Below are positions 18,873 through 28,129 of a stretch of 64,000 nucleotides of DNA, piece by piece (the first letter of the stretch is position 1; each line of letters opens with the position of its first letter). Source of the DNA: Pseudomonas marginalis (GTDB taxonomy: Bacteria; Pseudomonadota; Gammaproteobacteria; Pseudomonadales; Pseudomonadaceae). The notes under the pieces are model-generated. The model was given only the letters and a program-made list of their open reading frames with translations. It was not told the DNA's origin and ran no database searches. The stretch covers positions 1,798,001-1,862,000 of the forward strand of contig NZ_VTFG01000001.1 of the NCBI RefSeq assembly GCF_008692035.1, written 5' to 3'. The position numbers and the translations under genes were made by a program.

Positions 18873-20165
18873 TCAGTTCAAGACCCGTGCCAAGGCGCCG
18901 TCGAGGATTTCCAGCGCTTCGTCGACCTGGGCTTCGCTGGTCACCAACGGCGCGAGGAAGCGCAGCACATTGCGATGTACCCCGCACTTGATCACCAGCA
19001 AACCACCGGCCCGGGCTGCATCGATCAGGCGTTGATTGAGGTCGGCATCCGGGGTGCGGGCCGGGTCATCCTTGATCAACTCCATCGCCAACATAAAGCC
19101 GGTGCCGCGCACATCGCCGATGCGCGAGCAGCGTGCCTGCAAATCGAGCAACCCCTGGCGCAGGCGCTCGCCCAATACTTGGCTGCGCGCCAGCAACTGC
19201 TCCTGCTCGAACGCATCGATCACCGCCAGCGCCGCCGCACAGGCCAGCGCATTACCACCGTAGGTGCCGCCCAGCCCGCCGGGCAGCGGTGCATCCATGA
19301 TCTGCGCCTTGCCGACCACGCCGGACAACGGCAAGCCGCCGGCCAGGCTCTTGGCCACGGTGACCAGGTCGGGCTGGATACCCGCGTGCTGGAAACCGAA
19401 CCAGGTGCCGGTGCGACCGAAGCCGGTCTGGATCTCGTCGAGGATCAACACGATGCCATGCTTGTCGGCCAACGCTCGCAGCGCCTGGAGAAACTCAGGG
19501 GGTGCGGTGAGGAAACCGCCGTCGCCCTGCACCGGTTCGATGATGATCGCAGCCACCCGCTCCGGCGCTACCTGGGTCGCCAGCAACTCATCCAGGGCCT
19601 TGAGCGCGATGTCGCTGGTCACGCCGCGATAAGCGTTCGGGTACGGGGTATGGAACACCTCCGGCGCAAACGGCCCGAAGTTCTGCTTGTAGGGCTGGCT
19701 CATGCCGGTGAGCGTGGTGCCCAGCAATGTGCGCCCGTGGAAACCGCCACGGAAGGCGATGACCGCCGAGCGATTGGTATGGGCGCGGGCGATCTTCACC
19801 GCATTTTCCACCGCCTCGGCGCCGGAGGTGAAAAACGCCGCTTTATAGGCTGCCTGGCCGCCGATCATTTCACACAGGCGCTGGGCCAGGTCGAGGTAAG
19901 GCTGGTAGGCCACCACCTGGAAGCAGGCATGGGAAACCTTCTGCAACTGGGCCTGCACGGCGGCGACCACCTTGGGGTGGTTATGGCCGATGTTGAGCAC
20001 GCCGATACCGCCGACGAAGTCCAGGTAGCGCTTGCCATCCACGTCCCACAATTCGGCGCCCTGGGCGCGGTCGATCACCAGCGGGTGCGCGGTCACCAGG
20101 CCACGGGGCACGAACTGCTCGCGCTGACGGAGCAAATGAGGGGTTTCGTCGACTTTGCTATTCAT
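18873..20165 (-). CDS. gabT: 4-aminobutyrate-type class III aminotransferase
   Basis: A 430-residue class III PLP aminotransferase. The PLP lysine is K272 in TVAKSLAGGLPLSG; other marks are FTSGAEAVENAVKIAR, FRGGFHGRT, IIEPVQGDGGF and LILDEIQTGFGRTG. The ATG at 20165 begins MNSKVDETPHLLRQREQ, the usual GabT start; the longer frame upstream lacks family sequence. It probably converts 4-aminobutyrate or a similar omega-amine to the semialdehyde, which the dehydrogenase at 22577-24037 could oxidise. The exact substrate (GABA, 5-aminovalerate or another) is not resolved. Confidence 0.87.
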   Translation of the reverse strand: MNSKVDETPHLLRQREQFVPRGLVTAHPLVIDRAQGAELWDVDGKRYLDFVGGIGVLNIGHNHPKVVAAVQAQLQKVSHACFQVVAYQPYLDLAQRLCEMIGGQAAYKAAFFTSGAEAVENAVKIARAHTNRSAVIAFRGGFHGRTLLGTTLTGMSQPYKQNFGPFAPEVFHTPYPNAYRGVTSDIALKALDELLATQVAPERVAAIIIEPVQGDGGFLTAPPEFLQALRALADKHGIVLILDEIQTGFGRTGTWFGFQHAGIQPDLVTVAKSLAGGLPLSGVVGKAQIMDAPLPGGLGGTYGGNALACAAALAVIDAFEQEQLLARSQVLGERLRQGLLDLQARCSRIGDVRGTGFMLAMELIKDDPARTPDADLNQRLIDAARAGGLLVIKCGVHRNVLRFLAPLVTSEAQVDEALEILDGALARVLN

Positions 20166-20358
20166 GGCATTTCCCATCGTGAGTCCGGCAACCGGAAGGT
20201 GGTTGCGATGCAGTCCAGAGTACGGCCTGCGGGCAACCAACTACGCCGAACTTGCCCCGTGAGAAATTCGGATCAACTGTTTTCGCCCCGCGTTTCAACA
20301 GATCCTGCGCCGGGCTTGGGGGATGATGATCGCTACCTTTATCCAGCAGGAAATGCCC

Positions 20359-21285
20359 ATGGCCTTGCTCTACAAAGCTGACCCGGTGCGCGGCCAACAC
20401 TGGCAGGCACTCTTTGCCCAACACGCGCCGGACATCGAATGGCGCGCCTGGCCCGACATCGGCACCCCCTCCGAGGTCGACTACCTGGCCGCCTGGCAGG
20501 CGCCGGACGATCTGGCGCGCATGCTGCCCAACCTGAAGGTGTTGTTTGCGTTGTCGGCCGGTGTCGATCAACTGGACCTGGACCGTTTGCCTGCGGGCCT
20601 GCCGGTGGTGCGCCTGCTGGATCCGGGCATCACCCGCGGCATGTGCGAATACGCCAGTTGGGCGGTGCTCAGCCTGCACCGCGACATGCTGCGTTACCGT
20701 CAGCAGCAGGTTGCGCGCTGCTGGCAGGCGCACCTGTTGCAGCCGGCTGCGAACCGACGCGTGGGGGTGATGGGGTTGGGTGCCCAGGCCCAGCAGATCC
20801 TGGCGACCTTGGCCCCCCTGGGCTTTGCCCTGTCCGGCTGGGCGCGCAGTGCGCACCAGGTGTCGGGGGTGGAGTGTTATGCGGGGGAAGCGCAACTGCC
20901 GGCGTTTCTCAGCCAGTGCGATATTTTGCTGTGCGTGTTGCCGTTGACGGAGCAGACCCAGGGGATCCTGGACCGGCGCTTGTTTGCGCAACTGCCACGG
21001 GGGGCGGGGTTGGTGAATATGGGCCGTGGGGGGCACCTGGTGGAAGAGGATTTGCTCGAGGCGTTGGAGAGTGGGCAGTTGAGTGGGGCGGTGCTGGATG
21101 TGCTGCGGGAAGAGCCGGCGGCGCCGGAGCATCCGTTCTGGGGGCATCCGCAGGTGTTGTTGACGCCACATATTGCGGCCATGACCCAACCGGAGAGTGC
21201 GTTTGCGGTGTTGCTGGAGAATATTCGGCGGTTTGAGCGGGGGGAGGAGATGGTGGGTGAGGTGGATCGGTTGCGGGGGTATTGA
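20359..21285 (+). CDS. D-isomer-specific 2-hydroxyacid dehydrogenase (GhrA-like glyoxylate/hydroxypyruvate reductase)
   Basis: A 308-residue NAD(P)-dependent dehydrogenase. The Rossmann motif RRVGVMGLGAQAQQIL, the ILLCVLPLTEQT segment, the catalytic-region GAGLVNMGRGGHLVEEDLL and the histidine in LLTPHIAAMTQPES fit the GhrA branch. I chose the ATG at 20359 with AGGA seven bases upstream; it begins MALLYKADPVRG. Its 3' half is unusually rich in G and poor in C on the coding strand (GGG, TTG, GTG codons), unlike its 5' half. It is convergent with the tartrate-type dehydrogenase. Confidence 0.85.
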   Translation: MALLYKADPVRGQHWQALFAQHAPDIEWRAWPDIGTPSEVDYLAAWQAPDDLARMLPNLKVLFALSAGVDQLDLDRLPAGLPVVRLLDPGITRGMCEYASWAVLSLHRDMLRYRQQQVARCWQAHLLQPAANRRVGVMGLGAQAQQILATLAPLGFALSGWARSAHQVSGVECYAGEAQLPAFLSQCDILLCVLPLTEQTQGILDRRLFAQLPRGAGLVNMGRGGHLVEEDLLEALESGQLSGAVLDVLREEPAAPEHPFWGHPQVLLTPHIAAMTQPESAFAVLLENIRRFERGEEMVGEVDRLRGY

Positions 21286-21293
21286 GTACCTAT

Positions 21294-21338
21294 TCGGTTC
21301 CAAGGCAGTCGGTTCCAAGGCCGTGGGTTCCAAGCCGC
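21294..21338 (+). repeat. Three tandem 15-bp repeats
   Basis: TCGGTTCCAAGGCAG, TCGGTTCCAAGGCCG and TGGGTTCCAAGCCGC stand head to tail just after the dehydrogenase stop codon. I see no coding role; they precede a REP hairpin. Confidence 0.75.
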
Positions 21339-21379
21339 AAGAGCAGGCCAAGGTTTACCTGATGTATGCAGATCAAACG

Positions 21380-21412
21380 GTGGAAGGGGGCTTGCCCCCT
21401 CCCACATTTTTT
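21380..21412. terminator. REP hairpin between convergent genes, likely bidirectional terminator
   Basis: GTGGAAGGGGGC pairs with GCCCCCTCCCAC (one mismatch) across a TT centre and is followed by a T-run (CATTTTTTACC). It lies between two convergent genes and matches the perfect copy at 36194-36227. Confidence 0.6.
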
Positions 21413-21464
21413 ACCCAGTACATCAGGCACAACGCCGATCGGCTATAAGGCCGCCGCGCTTTGA

Positions 21465-22556
21465 TCAATTCGTCTCAGTCAACCGCGTCGCAATTGCCAA
21501 TCCCACATCCTGAGTCGATCCCCGGCCCCCCAGATCCGGCGTGACCCCCCCTTCTGCAATCACCGCCTCAATCGCCCGCAATATCCCATCATGGGCCGCC
21601 CGATACCGCCCATCCCCATTGCCCAAGAAGTCCAACATCAACGCCCCCGACCAGATCATCGCAATCGGATTGGCTATGTTCTGCCCGTAAATATCCGGCG
21701 CCGACCCATGCACCGGCTCGAACAATGACGGAAACCGCCGCTCCGGATCCAGGTTCGCCGACGGCGCGATCCCGATGGTCCCCGCACACGCCGGCCCCAG
21801 GTCCGACAGGATATCGCCAAACAGATTCGAGGCCACCACCACATCAAACCGGTCCGGCTGCAACACAAACCGCGCACACAAAATATCGATGTGCTGCTTG
21901 TCCCACGTCACCTCGGGATAGTTCGCCGCCATCAACGCCGTGCGCTCATCCCAGTAAGGCATGCTGATGGAAATCCCATTGGACTTGGTCGCCGCCGTCA
22001 GCTTCTTGCGTGGACGGGTCTGGGCCAGGTCGAAGGCGAACTTGAGGATGCGGTCAACCCCGCGTCGAGTGAACACCGACTCCTGCAGCACGAATTCATG
22101 CTCGGTGCCTTCGAACATCTTGCCGCCCACCGAGGAGTATTCGCCCTCGGTGTTTTCGCGGATCACCACAAAGTCGATGTCCCCCGGCGCGCGCCCGGCC
22201 AAGGGGCATGGCACGCCGGGGAACAGGCGCACCGGGCGGATGTTCACGTACTGGTCGAAGTCGCGGCGGAACTTGAGCAGCGAGCCCCACAGCGAGATGT
22301 GGTCCGGGACTTTGTCGGGCCAGCCCACGGCGCCGAAGTAGATCGCGTCAAAGCCCTTGAGCTGCTCGAACCAGTCCTCGGGCATCATCTGCCCGTGTTC
22401 CAGGTAGTAATCGCAGTGGGCCCAGTCGAGCACTTCGATGCTCAGGTCCAGGTGCCAGATCCTGGCGGCCTGCTCCAGTACCCGCAGCCCTTCGGGCAGG
22501 ACTTCCTTGCCGATGCCATCGCCGGCAATCGCGGCGATTCTGAATGCCTTGCTCAT
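21465..22556 (-). CDS. ttuC: Tartrate dehydrogenase/decarboxylase-type beta-decarboxylating dehydrogenase
   Basis: A 363-residue member of the isocitrate/isopropylmalate dehydrogenase family. Typical motifs are AAIAGDGIGKEVLPEG, the substrate-loop arginines in LLKFRRDFDQYVNIRPVR, VVIRENTEGEYSSVGG, and the metal aspartates in VVVASNLFGDILSDLG followed by EPVHGSAPDIYGQNIANP. The GAVGWP and ENTEGEYS signature fits TtuC/YeaU-type enzymes acting on tartrate or D-malate. It is the last gene of the long minus-strand catabolic run, 20 bases after the semialdehyde dehydrogenase. Confidence 0.85.
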   Translation of the reverse strand: MSKAFRIAAIAGDGIGKEVLPEGLRVLEQAARIWHLDLSIEVLDWAHCDYYLEHGQMMPEDWFEQLKGFDAIYFGAVGWPDKVPDHISLWGSLLKFRRDFDQYVNIRPVRLFPGVPCPLAGRAPGDIDFVVIRENTEGEYSSVGGKMFEGTEHEFVLQESVFTRRGVDRILKFAFDLAQTRPRKKLTAATKSNGISISMPYWDERTALMAANYPEVTWDKQHIDILCARFVLQPDRFDVVVASNLFGDILSDLGPACAGTIGIAPSANLDPERRFPSLFEPVHGSAPDIYGQNIANPIAMIWSGALMLDFLGNGDGRYRAAHDGILRAIEAVIAEGGVTPDLGGRGSTQDVGLAIATRLTETN

Positions 22557-22576
22557 GGTGCATGCCTCGCAAAAAT

Positions 22577-24037
22577 TCAGTTCAAGCCGCCGATATGGAA
22601 GGCTTTGACTTCAAGGTATTCGTCCAGGCCGTACTTGCTGCCCTCGCGCCCCAGGCCCGATTGCTTGATGCCGCCGAACGGCGCGACCTCCATCGAGATG
22701 ATCCCGGTGTTGAGGCCGACCATGCCGAACTCCAGGGCCTCACCAAAACGCCACGAACGCTGCAGGTCCTGGGTGAAATAGTAGGCGCCCAGGCCATACG
22801 GGGTGGCGTTGGCCAGGGCGAGGGCCTGGGCTTCGTCGGTAAAGCGCATCAGCGGTGCCACCGGGCCGAAGGTTTCTTCATTGGCCAGCAACATCCCGGC
22901 GTGGGTATCGCCGAGTACCGTGGGCTGCACGAACTGGCTGTCGCCGCTGGGGACGGCGCCGCACAGCAGCCGGGCGCCCTGGCTCAGGGCGTCGTCGATA
23001 TGCCGCGCGACTTTGTTCACCGCTGCGGGGTTGATCAGCGGGCCGATAGTCACGCCGTCGTCCAGGCCGTTGCCGACCTTGAGCTTGCCCACCTCTTCCA
23101 CCAGCCGCGCCGCGAAACGCGCGTAGATACCGTCCTGCACCAGGATGCGGTTGGCGCACACGCAGGTTTGCCCGGCGTTGCGGAACTTGCTGAGCATCAC
23201 CCCGGCCACCGCCTGTTCGAGGTCGGCGTCGTCGAACACGATAAACGGTGCATTGCCGCCCAGTTCCAGGCTCAAGCGCTTGATGTGCTCGGCGCTCTGG
23301 CGCATCAACAGGCGGCCGACGGCGGTGGAGCCGGTAAAGGAAATCTTGCGCACCGCCGGGTTGCCGGTCAGCTCTTCGCCAATGCCGGCGGGCAAGCCGG
23401 TGATCACATTGAACACCCCGACCGGAATACCGACGCGCTCGGCCAGCACCGCCAGGGCCAGGGCCGACAGCGGCGTGAGGTCCGAGGGTTTGACGATGAT
23501 CGGGCAACCGGCGGCCAGGGCCGGCGCGCATTTGCGCGTGATCATCGCGTTGGGGAAATTCCACGGGGTGATGGCGGCGCATACGCCCACCGGTTGCTTG
23601 AGGGTCAGCAAACGCCGATCACCACTGGGCGCGGGCATGGTTTCGCCGTAGACCCGGCGCGCTTCCTCGGCGAACCATTTGACGAAACCGGCACCGTAGC
23701 GCACTTCGCCACGGGCTTCGTTCAGGGGTTTGCCCTGCTCGCAGGTCATGATCAGCGCCAGGTCATCGAGGTTGTCGATCATCGCCTGGTACCAGCGCTC
23801 CAGCAGCGCCGCGCGTTCGGCAGCCGGGCGTGCGCGCCAGGCAGGCCAGGCACGCTCGGCGGCTTCGATGGCGCGGCGGGTGTCCACCGCGTCCATGGCC
23901 GGCACCTGGGCAATCACGTGGCCGGTGGCCGGGTCGCGGATGGCCAGGGTGGCGCCGCTGTCGGCAGCGATCCACTGGCCATCTACGTAGGCGAGTTCAG
24001 CCAGCAGGCTGGGGTCTTGCAAGCGATTCTTGAGCAT
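22577..24037 (-). CDS. gabD: NAD(P)-dependent succinate-semialdehyde-type dehydrogenase
   Basis: A 486-residue aldehyde dehydrogenase. The general base E258 is in LSLELGGNAPF and the catalytic cysteine C292 in NAGQTCVCANR, with C294 giving the C-x-C redox pair found in GabD. It also has ITPWNFPNAMITRK and FTGSTAVGRLL. I chose the ATG at 24037, which starts MLKNRLQDPSLL, the usual GabD start. With the aminotransferase at 18873-20165 it would take GABA to succinate. The length and motifs are normal for GabD. Confidence 0.87.
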   Translation of the reverse strand: MLKNRLQDPSLLAELAYVDGQWIAADSGATLAIRDPATGHVIAQVPAMDAVDTRRAIEAAERAWPAWRARPAAERAALLERWYQAMIDNLDDLALIMTCEQGKPLNEARGEVRYGAGFVKWFAEEARRVYGETMPAPSGDRRLLTLKQPVGVCAAITPWNFPNAMITRKCAPALAAGCPIIVKPSDLTPLSALALAVLAERVGIPVGVFNVITGLPAGIGEELTGNPAVRKISFTGSTAVGRLLMRQSAEHIKRLSLELGGNAPFIVFDDADLEQAVAGVMLSKFRNAGQTCVCANRILVQDGIYARFAARLVEEVGKLKVGNGLDDGVTIGPLINPAAVNKVARHIDDALSQGARLLCGAVPSGDSQFVQPTVLGDTHAGMLLANEETFGPVAPLMRFTDEAQALALANATPYGLGAYYFTQDLQRSWRFGEALEFGMVGLNTGIISMEVAPFGGIKQSGLGREGSKYGLDEYLEVKAFHIGGLN

Positions 24038-24154
24038 GGTCGAGTCCTGATCCGAGACACGCTCCAGTCTAGGGAGGCGCCGCAAACGAGGATGCCGAAA
24101 GCGCGGTTAAAGCAGCGTGCCGTGCTGAAATTGCGCCCAGGACGGCAGGCTCTG

Positions 24155-25312
24155 CTAGGCCGTCAGCGAACCGAGCAAGCCTTGCAAAAAGCGCTCGCCG
24201 GCGTCCATCTGGCTGATCTCGATAAACTCGTCGGGCTTGTGCGCCTGCTCGATGGAACCCGGCCCGCACACCACCACCGGTACGTCCAGGCGCTGCTTGA
24301 ACAGGCCGCCTTCGGTGCCGAACGAAACCTTGGAGGTGCCGGTGCCCGGCGCGGCGAATTGCTTGAGAAAGCGCACCGCCTCGACACTGGGATGGGTGTC
24401 GAGGCCAGGATAGACGTTGATCGTTTCGATCTCGATGGCCGCCACGCTGGACAGCTTCTGCGCCTCACGCACGATCACCTCGGCGCGCTCGCGCATCTGC
24501 TCCAGGAACGCGTCCAGGTCGTCCGCCGGCAGGTTGCGCACTTCGAAGTCCAGGGTGCACAGGTTGGGCACGATATTCAGCGCCTTGCCGCCGATAATCT
24601 GGCCGACATGCACGGTGCTGTAGGGCACGTCATAGTCGTTGTCCTGGGCGCCGTGGCGTTGCAACTGCTGCTGGCTGTCACGCAGGGCGGCGATAAAGTC
24701 GCAGGCCACGTGGATGGCGTTGACCGAGCGCGGCGCCAGGGATGAATGCGCCTCCTGGCCTCGGCAGTACGTGCGGTAGGAGCCCTTGCCCTTGTGGCCG
24801 AGGACAAACTGCATGTTGGTCGGCTCGCCGATCACACACAGAAACGGCCGCATCGGCGCCAGGTGCAGCACGTCGAGCAAGCGCCGTACGCCGACGCAGC
24901 CGATTTCTTCGTCATGGGACAGGGCCAGTTGCAATGGGCGGTTCAACGTGTGGTCGGCGGCATCCAGCATGGAGTCGATGGCCAGGGCGATAAAGCCCTT
25001 CATGTCGCAACTGCCGCGCCCATAAATGCGCCCGTCCTGCACGGTGGCGGCGAAGGCGGGAAATGTCCAGGCCTGCCCCGCCGCCGGCACCACGTCGGTG
25101 TGCCCGGACAGCAGCACGCCGGGCTGTTCCTTGGGCCCGGTGCTGGCGAACAGGTTGGCTTTCTTGCCGCTGGGGTCCTTGACGATCAGCGAGTCGATGC
25201 CCTTGCTCAGCAGCAGGTCGCGCACATATTCAATCAAGGCCATGTTCGAGGCCGATGACACGGTGTCGAAGGCCATCAGCTGTTTCAGAATCGCCAATAC
25301 GCGGGGTTTCAT
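24155..25312 (-). CDS. argE: Acetylornithine deacetylase-type M20 metallohydrolase
   Basis: A 385-residue M20 family hydrolase (ArgE/DapE/CPG2). Zinc ligands are visible in LSGHTDVVPAAGQ, YGRGSCDMKGF, SHDEEIGCVGVR and the C-terminal FGTEGGLF. The dimerisation domain contains AHSSLAPRSVNAI. The start ATG at 25312 overlaps the stop of the upstream oxidase gene as ATGA. In this operon it more likely removes an N-acyl group from an imported compound than serves arginine synthesis (inference): it sits with a peptide-type transporter, amine dehydrogenase and GabD. Confidence 0.82.
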   Translation of the reverse strand: MKPRVLAILKQLMAFDTVSSASNMALIEYVRDLLLSKGIDSLIVKDPSGKKANLFASTGPKEQPGVLLSGHTDVVPAAGQAWTFPAFAATVQDGRIYGRGSCDMKGFIALAIDSMLDAADHTLNRPLQLALSHDEEIGCVGVRRLLDVLHLAPMRPFLCVIGEPTNMQFVLGHKGKGSYRTYCRGQEAHSSLAPRSVNAIHVACDFIAALRDSQQQLQRHGAQDNDYDVPYSTVHVGQIIGGKALNIVPNLCTLDFEVRNLPADDLDAFLEQMRERAEVIVREAQKLSSVAAIEIETINVYPGLDTHPSVEAVRFLKQFAAPGTGTSKVSFGTEGGLFKQRLDVPVVVCGPGSIEQAHKPDEFIEISQMDAGERFLQGLLGSLTA

Positions 25313-26463
25313 GAGGCCTGGCTCCGTTGCTCGGCAGGTGGGGCGAACCGGGTGATGGAGAATGGCTCGATCGGGGTGCTGGTGCTGCCGGTGGCGAGCA
25401 GCTCGGCCATCACATCGCCGACGCCCGGGCCCAGCTGGAAACCGTGGCCGCAGAACCCGAAGGCATAGAACAGCCCGTCGACAGTACCGCTGGGGCCCAT
25501 CACCGGCAGCGAGTCCGGCAGGTAGCCTTCGATGCCGCTCCACACGCGGATGATGTTCAGGTTGCCGACGCCCGGCAGCAGGCGGCGCATCTGGCTGACC
25601 TGGTTGAGGATGCTGCGCGGTTCCACGTAGGCGCGGCGGTTGAGCATATCCGGCTTGCTGCGGTAGCCGCCGCCGATGACGATATTGCCCCGGGGAATCT
25701 GGCGGAAGTAGATCACCTCTTCGGGCACCTTGGTGTACACGCCGATCACCGTGGGCAAGGCATAAGGCACCGGCTCGGTCACGGCCATTTGCGGGCCGTG
25801 GGTGTCCAGCGGCACCGGTTCGCCGAACTGCGCCGAGAGCTTCTGGCCCCAGGCGCCGGCGGTGATCAACAGTTGCGCGGCGTGGAACTGGCGGCCGTCG
25901 GTGGTGGTGACCTGGAAGTCGGCGCCGACTTTCTGCACCTCGGCCACTTCGGTGCGCTCTTCGATCTGCGCACCCAGGCGCCGGGCGGCGCGGGCAAACG
26001 CCGGCGCGGCCAGGCGCGGGTTGGCATGGCCATCGTGGGGCGCGTAGGAGCCACCCTTGACGTCCGGGCCGAGGAAGCCGAAGCGTTGATGCAGTTCGGC
26101 GCCACGATAAATCTTCAGGTCCAGTTGTTGCGCTTCCGGTGCGGCGGCGTAGGCCTCCAGCTCGGCAATTTCATCCTCGCGGTAACACACGCGCATATGC
26201 CCGCTGGGGATGAATTCCAGGTCGTCGTCGATCAGTTCCGGCAGGCGTTTCCACAGCGCCCAGGAGCGATTAGCCAAGGCCAACTGGCCGAGGAAACGCC
26301 CTTGCCGGCGTACATTGCCGAAGTTGACGCCACTGGCGTACTGGCCGATCTGGTCGCGCTCCAGCAGGATCACCGACTGCCCGCGACGGCGCAGAAAAAA
26401 CGCGGTCGCCGAGCCCATCAGCCCCCCGCCGACAATCACCACATCGGTTTTTTGCACGCTCAT
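25309..26463 (-). CDS. FAD-dependent amine/amino-acid dehydrogenase beta subunit (HcnC/OoxB-like)
   Basis: A 384-residue DAO-family flavoprotein. The FAD-binding motif is VVIVGGGLMGSATAFFLR, followed by SGVNFGNVRRQGR, and the C-terminal FAD motif GFCGHGFQLGPGVGD. It starts at the ATG at 26463, which overlaps the alpha subunit stop as ATGA. With the alpha and gamma genes upstream it forms a three-subunit dehydrogenase of the type found in hydrogen cyanide synthase, octopine/nopaline oxidase and D-hydroxyproline dehydrogenase. It is about 82% identical (hand alignment) to the oxidase at 40888-42060. Confidence 0.85.
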   Translation of the reverse strand: MSVQKTDVVIVGGGLMGSATAFFLRRRGQSVILLERDQIGQYASGVNFGNVRRQGRFLGQLALANRSWALWKRLPELIDDDLEFIPSGHMRVCYREDEIAELEAYAAAPEAQQLDLKIYRGAELHQRFGFLGPDVKGGSYAPHDGHANPRLAAPAFARAARRLGAQIEERTEVAEVQKVGADFQVTTTDGRQFHAAQLLITAGAWGQKLSAQFGEPVPLDTHGPQMAVTEPVPYALPTVIGVYTKVPEEVIYFRQIPRGNIVIGGGYRSKPDMLNRRAYVEPRSILNQVSQMRRLLPGVGNLNIIRVWSGIEGYLPDSLPVMGPSGTVDGLFYAFGFCGHGFQLGPGVGDVMAELLATGSTSTPIEPFSITRFAPPAEQRSQAS

Positions 26464-27839
26464 GACGAGACCTCCTCGGTGATCAGCATCGACAACGGTT
26501 TGACCGGCGCCTGGCCGCGCTGGCGTCCGACCGCCTGCACCGGCACGCCGGCAGCGGCGGCGATCACTTCGGCCCCGGCCTGGGAGCAATAACGCCCCTG
26601 GCAACGGCCCATGCCCACGCGGCTGAACGCCTTGGCGCGATTGACTTCGCAGGCGCCCTTCTCCTTCACCGTGCGGCGCAACTCGCCGGCGCTGATCATC
26701 TCGCAGCGGCACACAATGGCGCTGTCCGGCAACGCCTTGGCCTGTTCGCTCGGCCACGGGAACGCCTGGGCCAGGCCCAGGCGGAATTGATCCATCACCG
26801 CCAGGGCCTGCTGTTGCTCATCCCGCAGGCCGGTGTCGACCGGTTGTTGCAGGTCTTCCAGCAGCGCCAGCGCCACCAGGCGCCCGGCATGCTCGGCGGC
26901 ATCGGCGCCGCGAATTTTCGCGCCGTCACCGGCCGTGTACACGCCCTTGACCGAGGTGCGTCCGGCGTCATCCGTGGCCAGCCACCATTGGCTCGATGCC
27001 TCATCGAACGCCATGCGACAGCCGGCCAGGTCACCCAGCTGGGTTTCCGGGCGCAGGTGGTAACCCAGCGCAACGGCATCGGCCTGCACCGTGACGGCCT
27101 GCCCGTTGCCGGTGGTAAAGCGCACACCGCTCACGCCGTTGGCCGCGTCACCCATCACTTGCAGCGGCTTGACCCCGAGGTGCACCGCCACCTTGGCGCG
27201 GTACAGTTGCGCCAATAGCTTGATCCCCGTGAACAGCACGCCAGGCCGCGCCAGCAGTTTGGGCAAGGCTTTCAGACGCAGGCTCAAGGCTGAGGTGTCG
27301 AGCACCGCCGCCACGTCGGCGCCGGCCTTCACGTACTGGCTGGCGACCAGGTACAGCAACGGCCCGCTGCCCATGAACACCACGCGATGGCCGATGGACA
27401 CGGCCTGGTTTTTCAACGCGATCTGCGCCCCGCCCAGGCTGTAGGTGCCCGCCAGTTGCCAGCCCTCGATGGGCATCAGGCGGTCGGTGGCGCCGGTGCA
27501 GAGGATCAGTGCATCGTAATCCACCGTGGTGTGGCGGCCCTGGCTCACGCAGCACAGTTGCCCCGGCGTGAGGTTCCACACCAGGGTGTCGGGGCGGTAG
27601 TCGATGGCGTCGCGCAGGCGGTCGAAACTCTGGTGCAGGGCCTGGGCCTTGGCGGCCTCGCTGCCGTACAGGGTCGCGTAGTCGCGGATGAAGCCTTCTG
27701 GCTGACGCCGGTAGATCTGGCCACCGTCGCGGCGGTTTTCATCGATCAGGATCGGTTTGATCCCGGCCGCCAGCAGGGTTTCGGCGCAGCGCACCCCGGC
27801 CGGTCCGGCGCCCACAATAACTACCCGTGCAGTGGCCAT
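26460..27839 (-). CDS. Amine dehydrogenase alpha subunit with BFD-type [2Fe-2S] domain (HcnB/OoxA-like)
   Basis: A 459-residue flavoprotein. The N-terminal FAD site is VVIVGAGPAGVRCAETLL; a second dinucleotide site is near GHRVVFMGSGPLLYLVA; VYTAGDGAKIRGAD closes the FAD domain. Cysteines of a BFD-like iron-sulfur domain lie near the C-terminus in VCRCEMIS and GRCQGRYCSQ. It overlaps the gamma gene by 19 bases and the beta gene by 4. Together they would pass electrons from an amino substrate to the respiratory chain. The substrate is unknown; opine- or imino-acid-like compounds are the best guess from family. Confidence 0.85.
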   Translation of the reverse strand: MATARVVIVGAGPAGVRCAETLLAAGIKPILIDENRRDGGQIYRRQPEGFIRDYATLYGSEAAKAQALHQSFDRLRDAIDYRPDTLVWNLTPGQLCCVSQGRHTTVDYDALILCTGATDRLMPIEGWQLAGTYSLGGAQIALKNQAVSIGHRVVFMGSGPLLYLVASQYVKAGADVAAVLDTSALSLRLKALPKLLARPGVLFTGIKLLAQLYRAKVAVHLGVKPLQVMGDAANGVSGVRFTTGNGQAVTVQADAVALGYHLRPETQLGDLAGCRMAFDEASSQWWLATDDAGRTSVKGVYTAGDGAKIRGADAAEHAGRLVALALLEDLQQPVDTGLRDEQQQALAVMDQFRLGLAQAFPWPSEQAKALPDSAIVCRCEMISAGELRRTVKEKGACEVNRAKAFSRVGMGRCQGRYCSQAGAEVIAAAAGVPVQAVGRQRGQAPVKPLSMLITEEVSS

Positions 27840-28129
27840 GTCGCCTCCGGTTGTGTGGTAACGATATCCAGCCCGTCACGGACTTCATTGGAGCAGGCGC
27901 GCAGGCGTTCACCGCTGCGGGTCCACACCCAGCAATCCTGGCACGCGCCCATCAGGCAGAAACCGGCGCGGCGGCCGCTGTCGAATTCCGACTGGCGCAG
28001 CGCATTGCCCTGGGTCAGCAGCGCGACCATCAGGGTGTCGCCCTGCAGGGCTTGGACGGCAGCGCCATCCACGGTCAGGCTGACCGTCGGCCGGCCCTGT
28101 TCGGCCAGCCTCACAAAACGCGCGCTCAT
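27821..28129 (-). CDS. Amine dehydrogenase gamma subunit, [2Fe-2S] ferredoxin-like (HcnA/OoxC-like)
   Basis: A 102-residue plant-type ferredoxin fold protein. Its cluster ligands are C58, C63, C66 and C79 (C-x4-C-x2-C-x12-C) in FCLMGACQDCWVW and LRACSN. The size matches HcnA (about 104 residues). The ATG at 28129 overlaps the stop of the ABC ATPase as ATGA, so it is coupled to transport. It is the small electron-transfer subunit of the three-subunit dehydrogenase. Confidence 0.87.
   Translation of the reverse strand: MSARFVRLAEQGRPTVSLTVDGAAVQALQGDTLMVALLTQGNALRQSEFDSGRRAGFCLMGACQDCWVWTRSGERLRACSNEVRDGLDIVTTQPEATWPLHG

Noticed and set aside
25309..28129. Hydrogen cyanide synthase (hcnABC)
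   Set aside because: The three subunits are related in size and motif, but the order relative to an ABC transporter, ArgE and GabD genes points to catabolism of an imported amine; no cyanide context.
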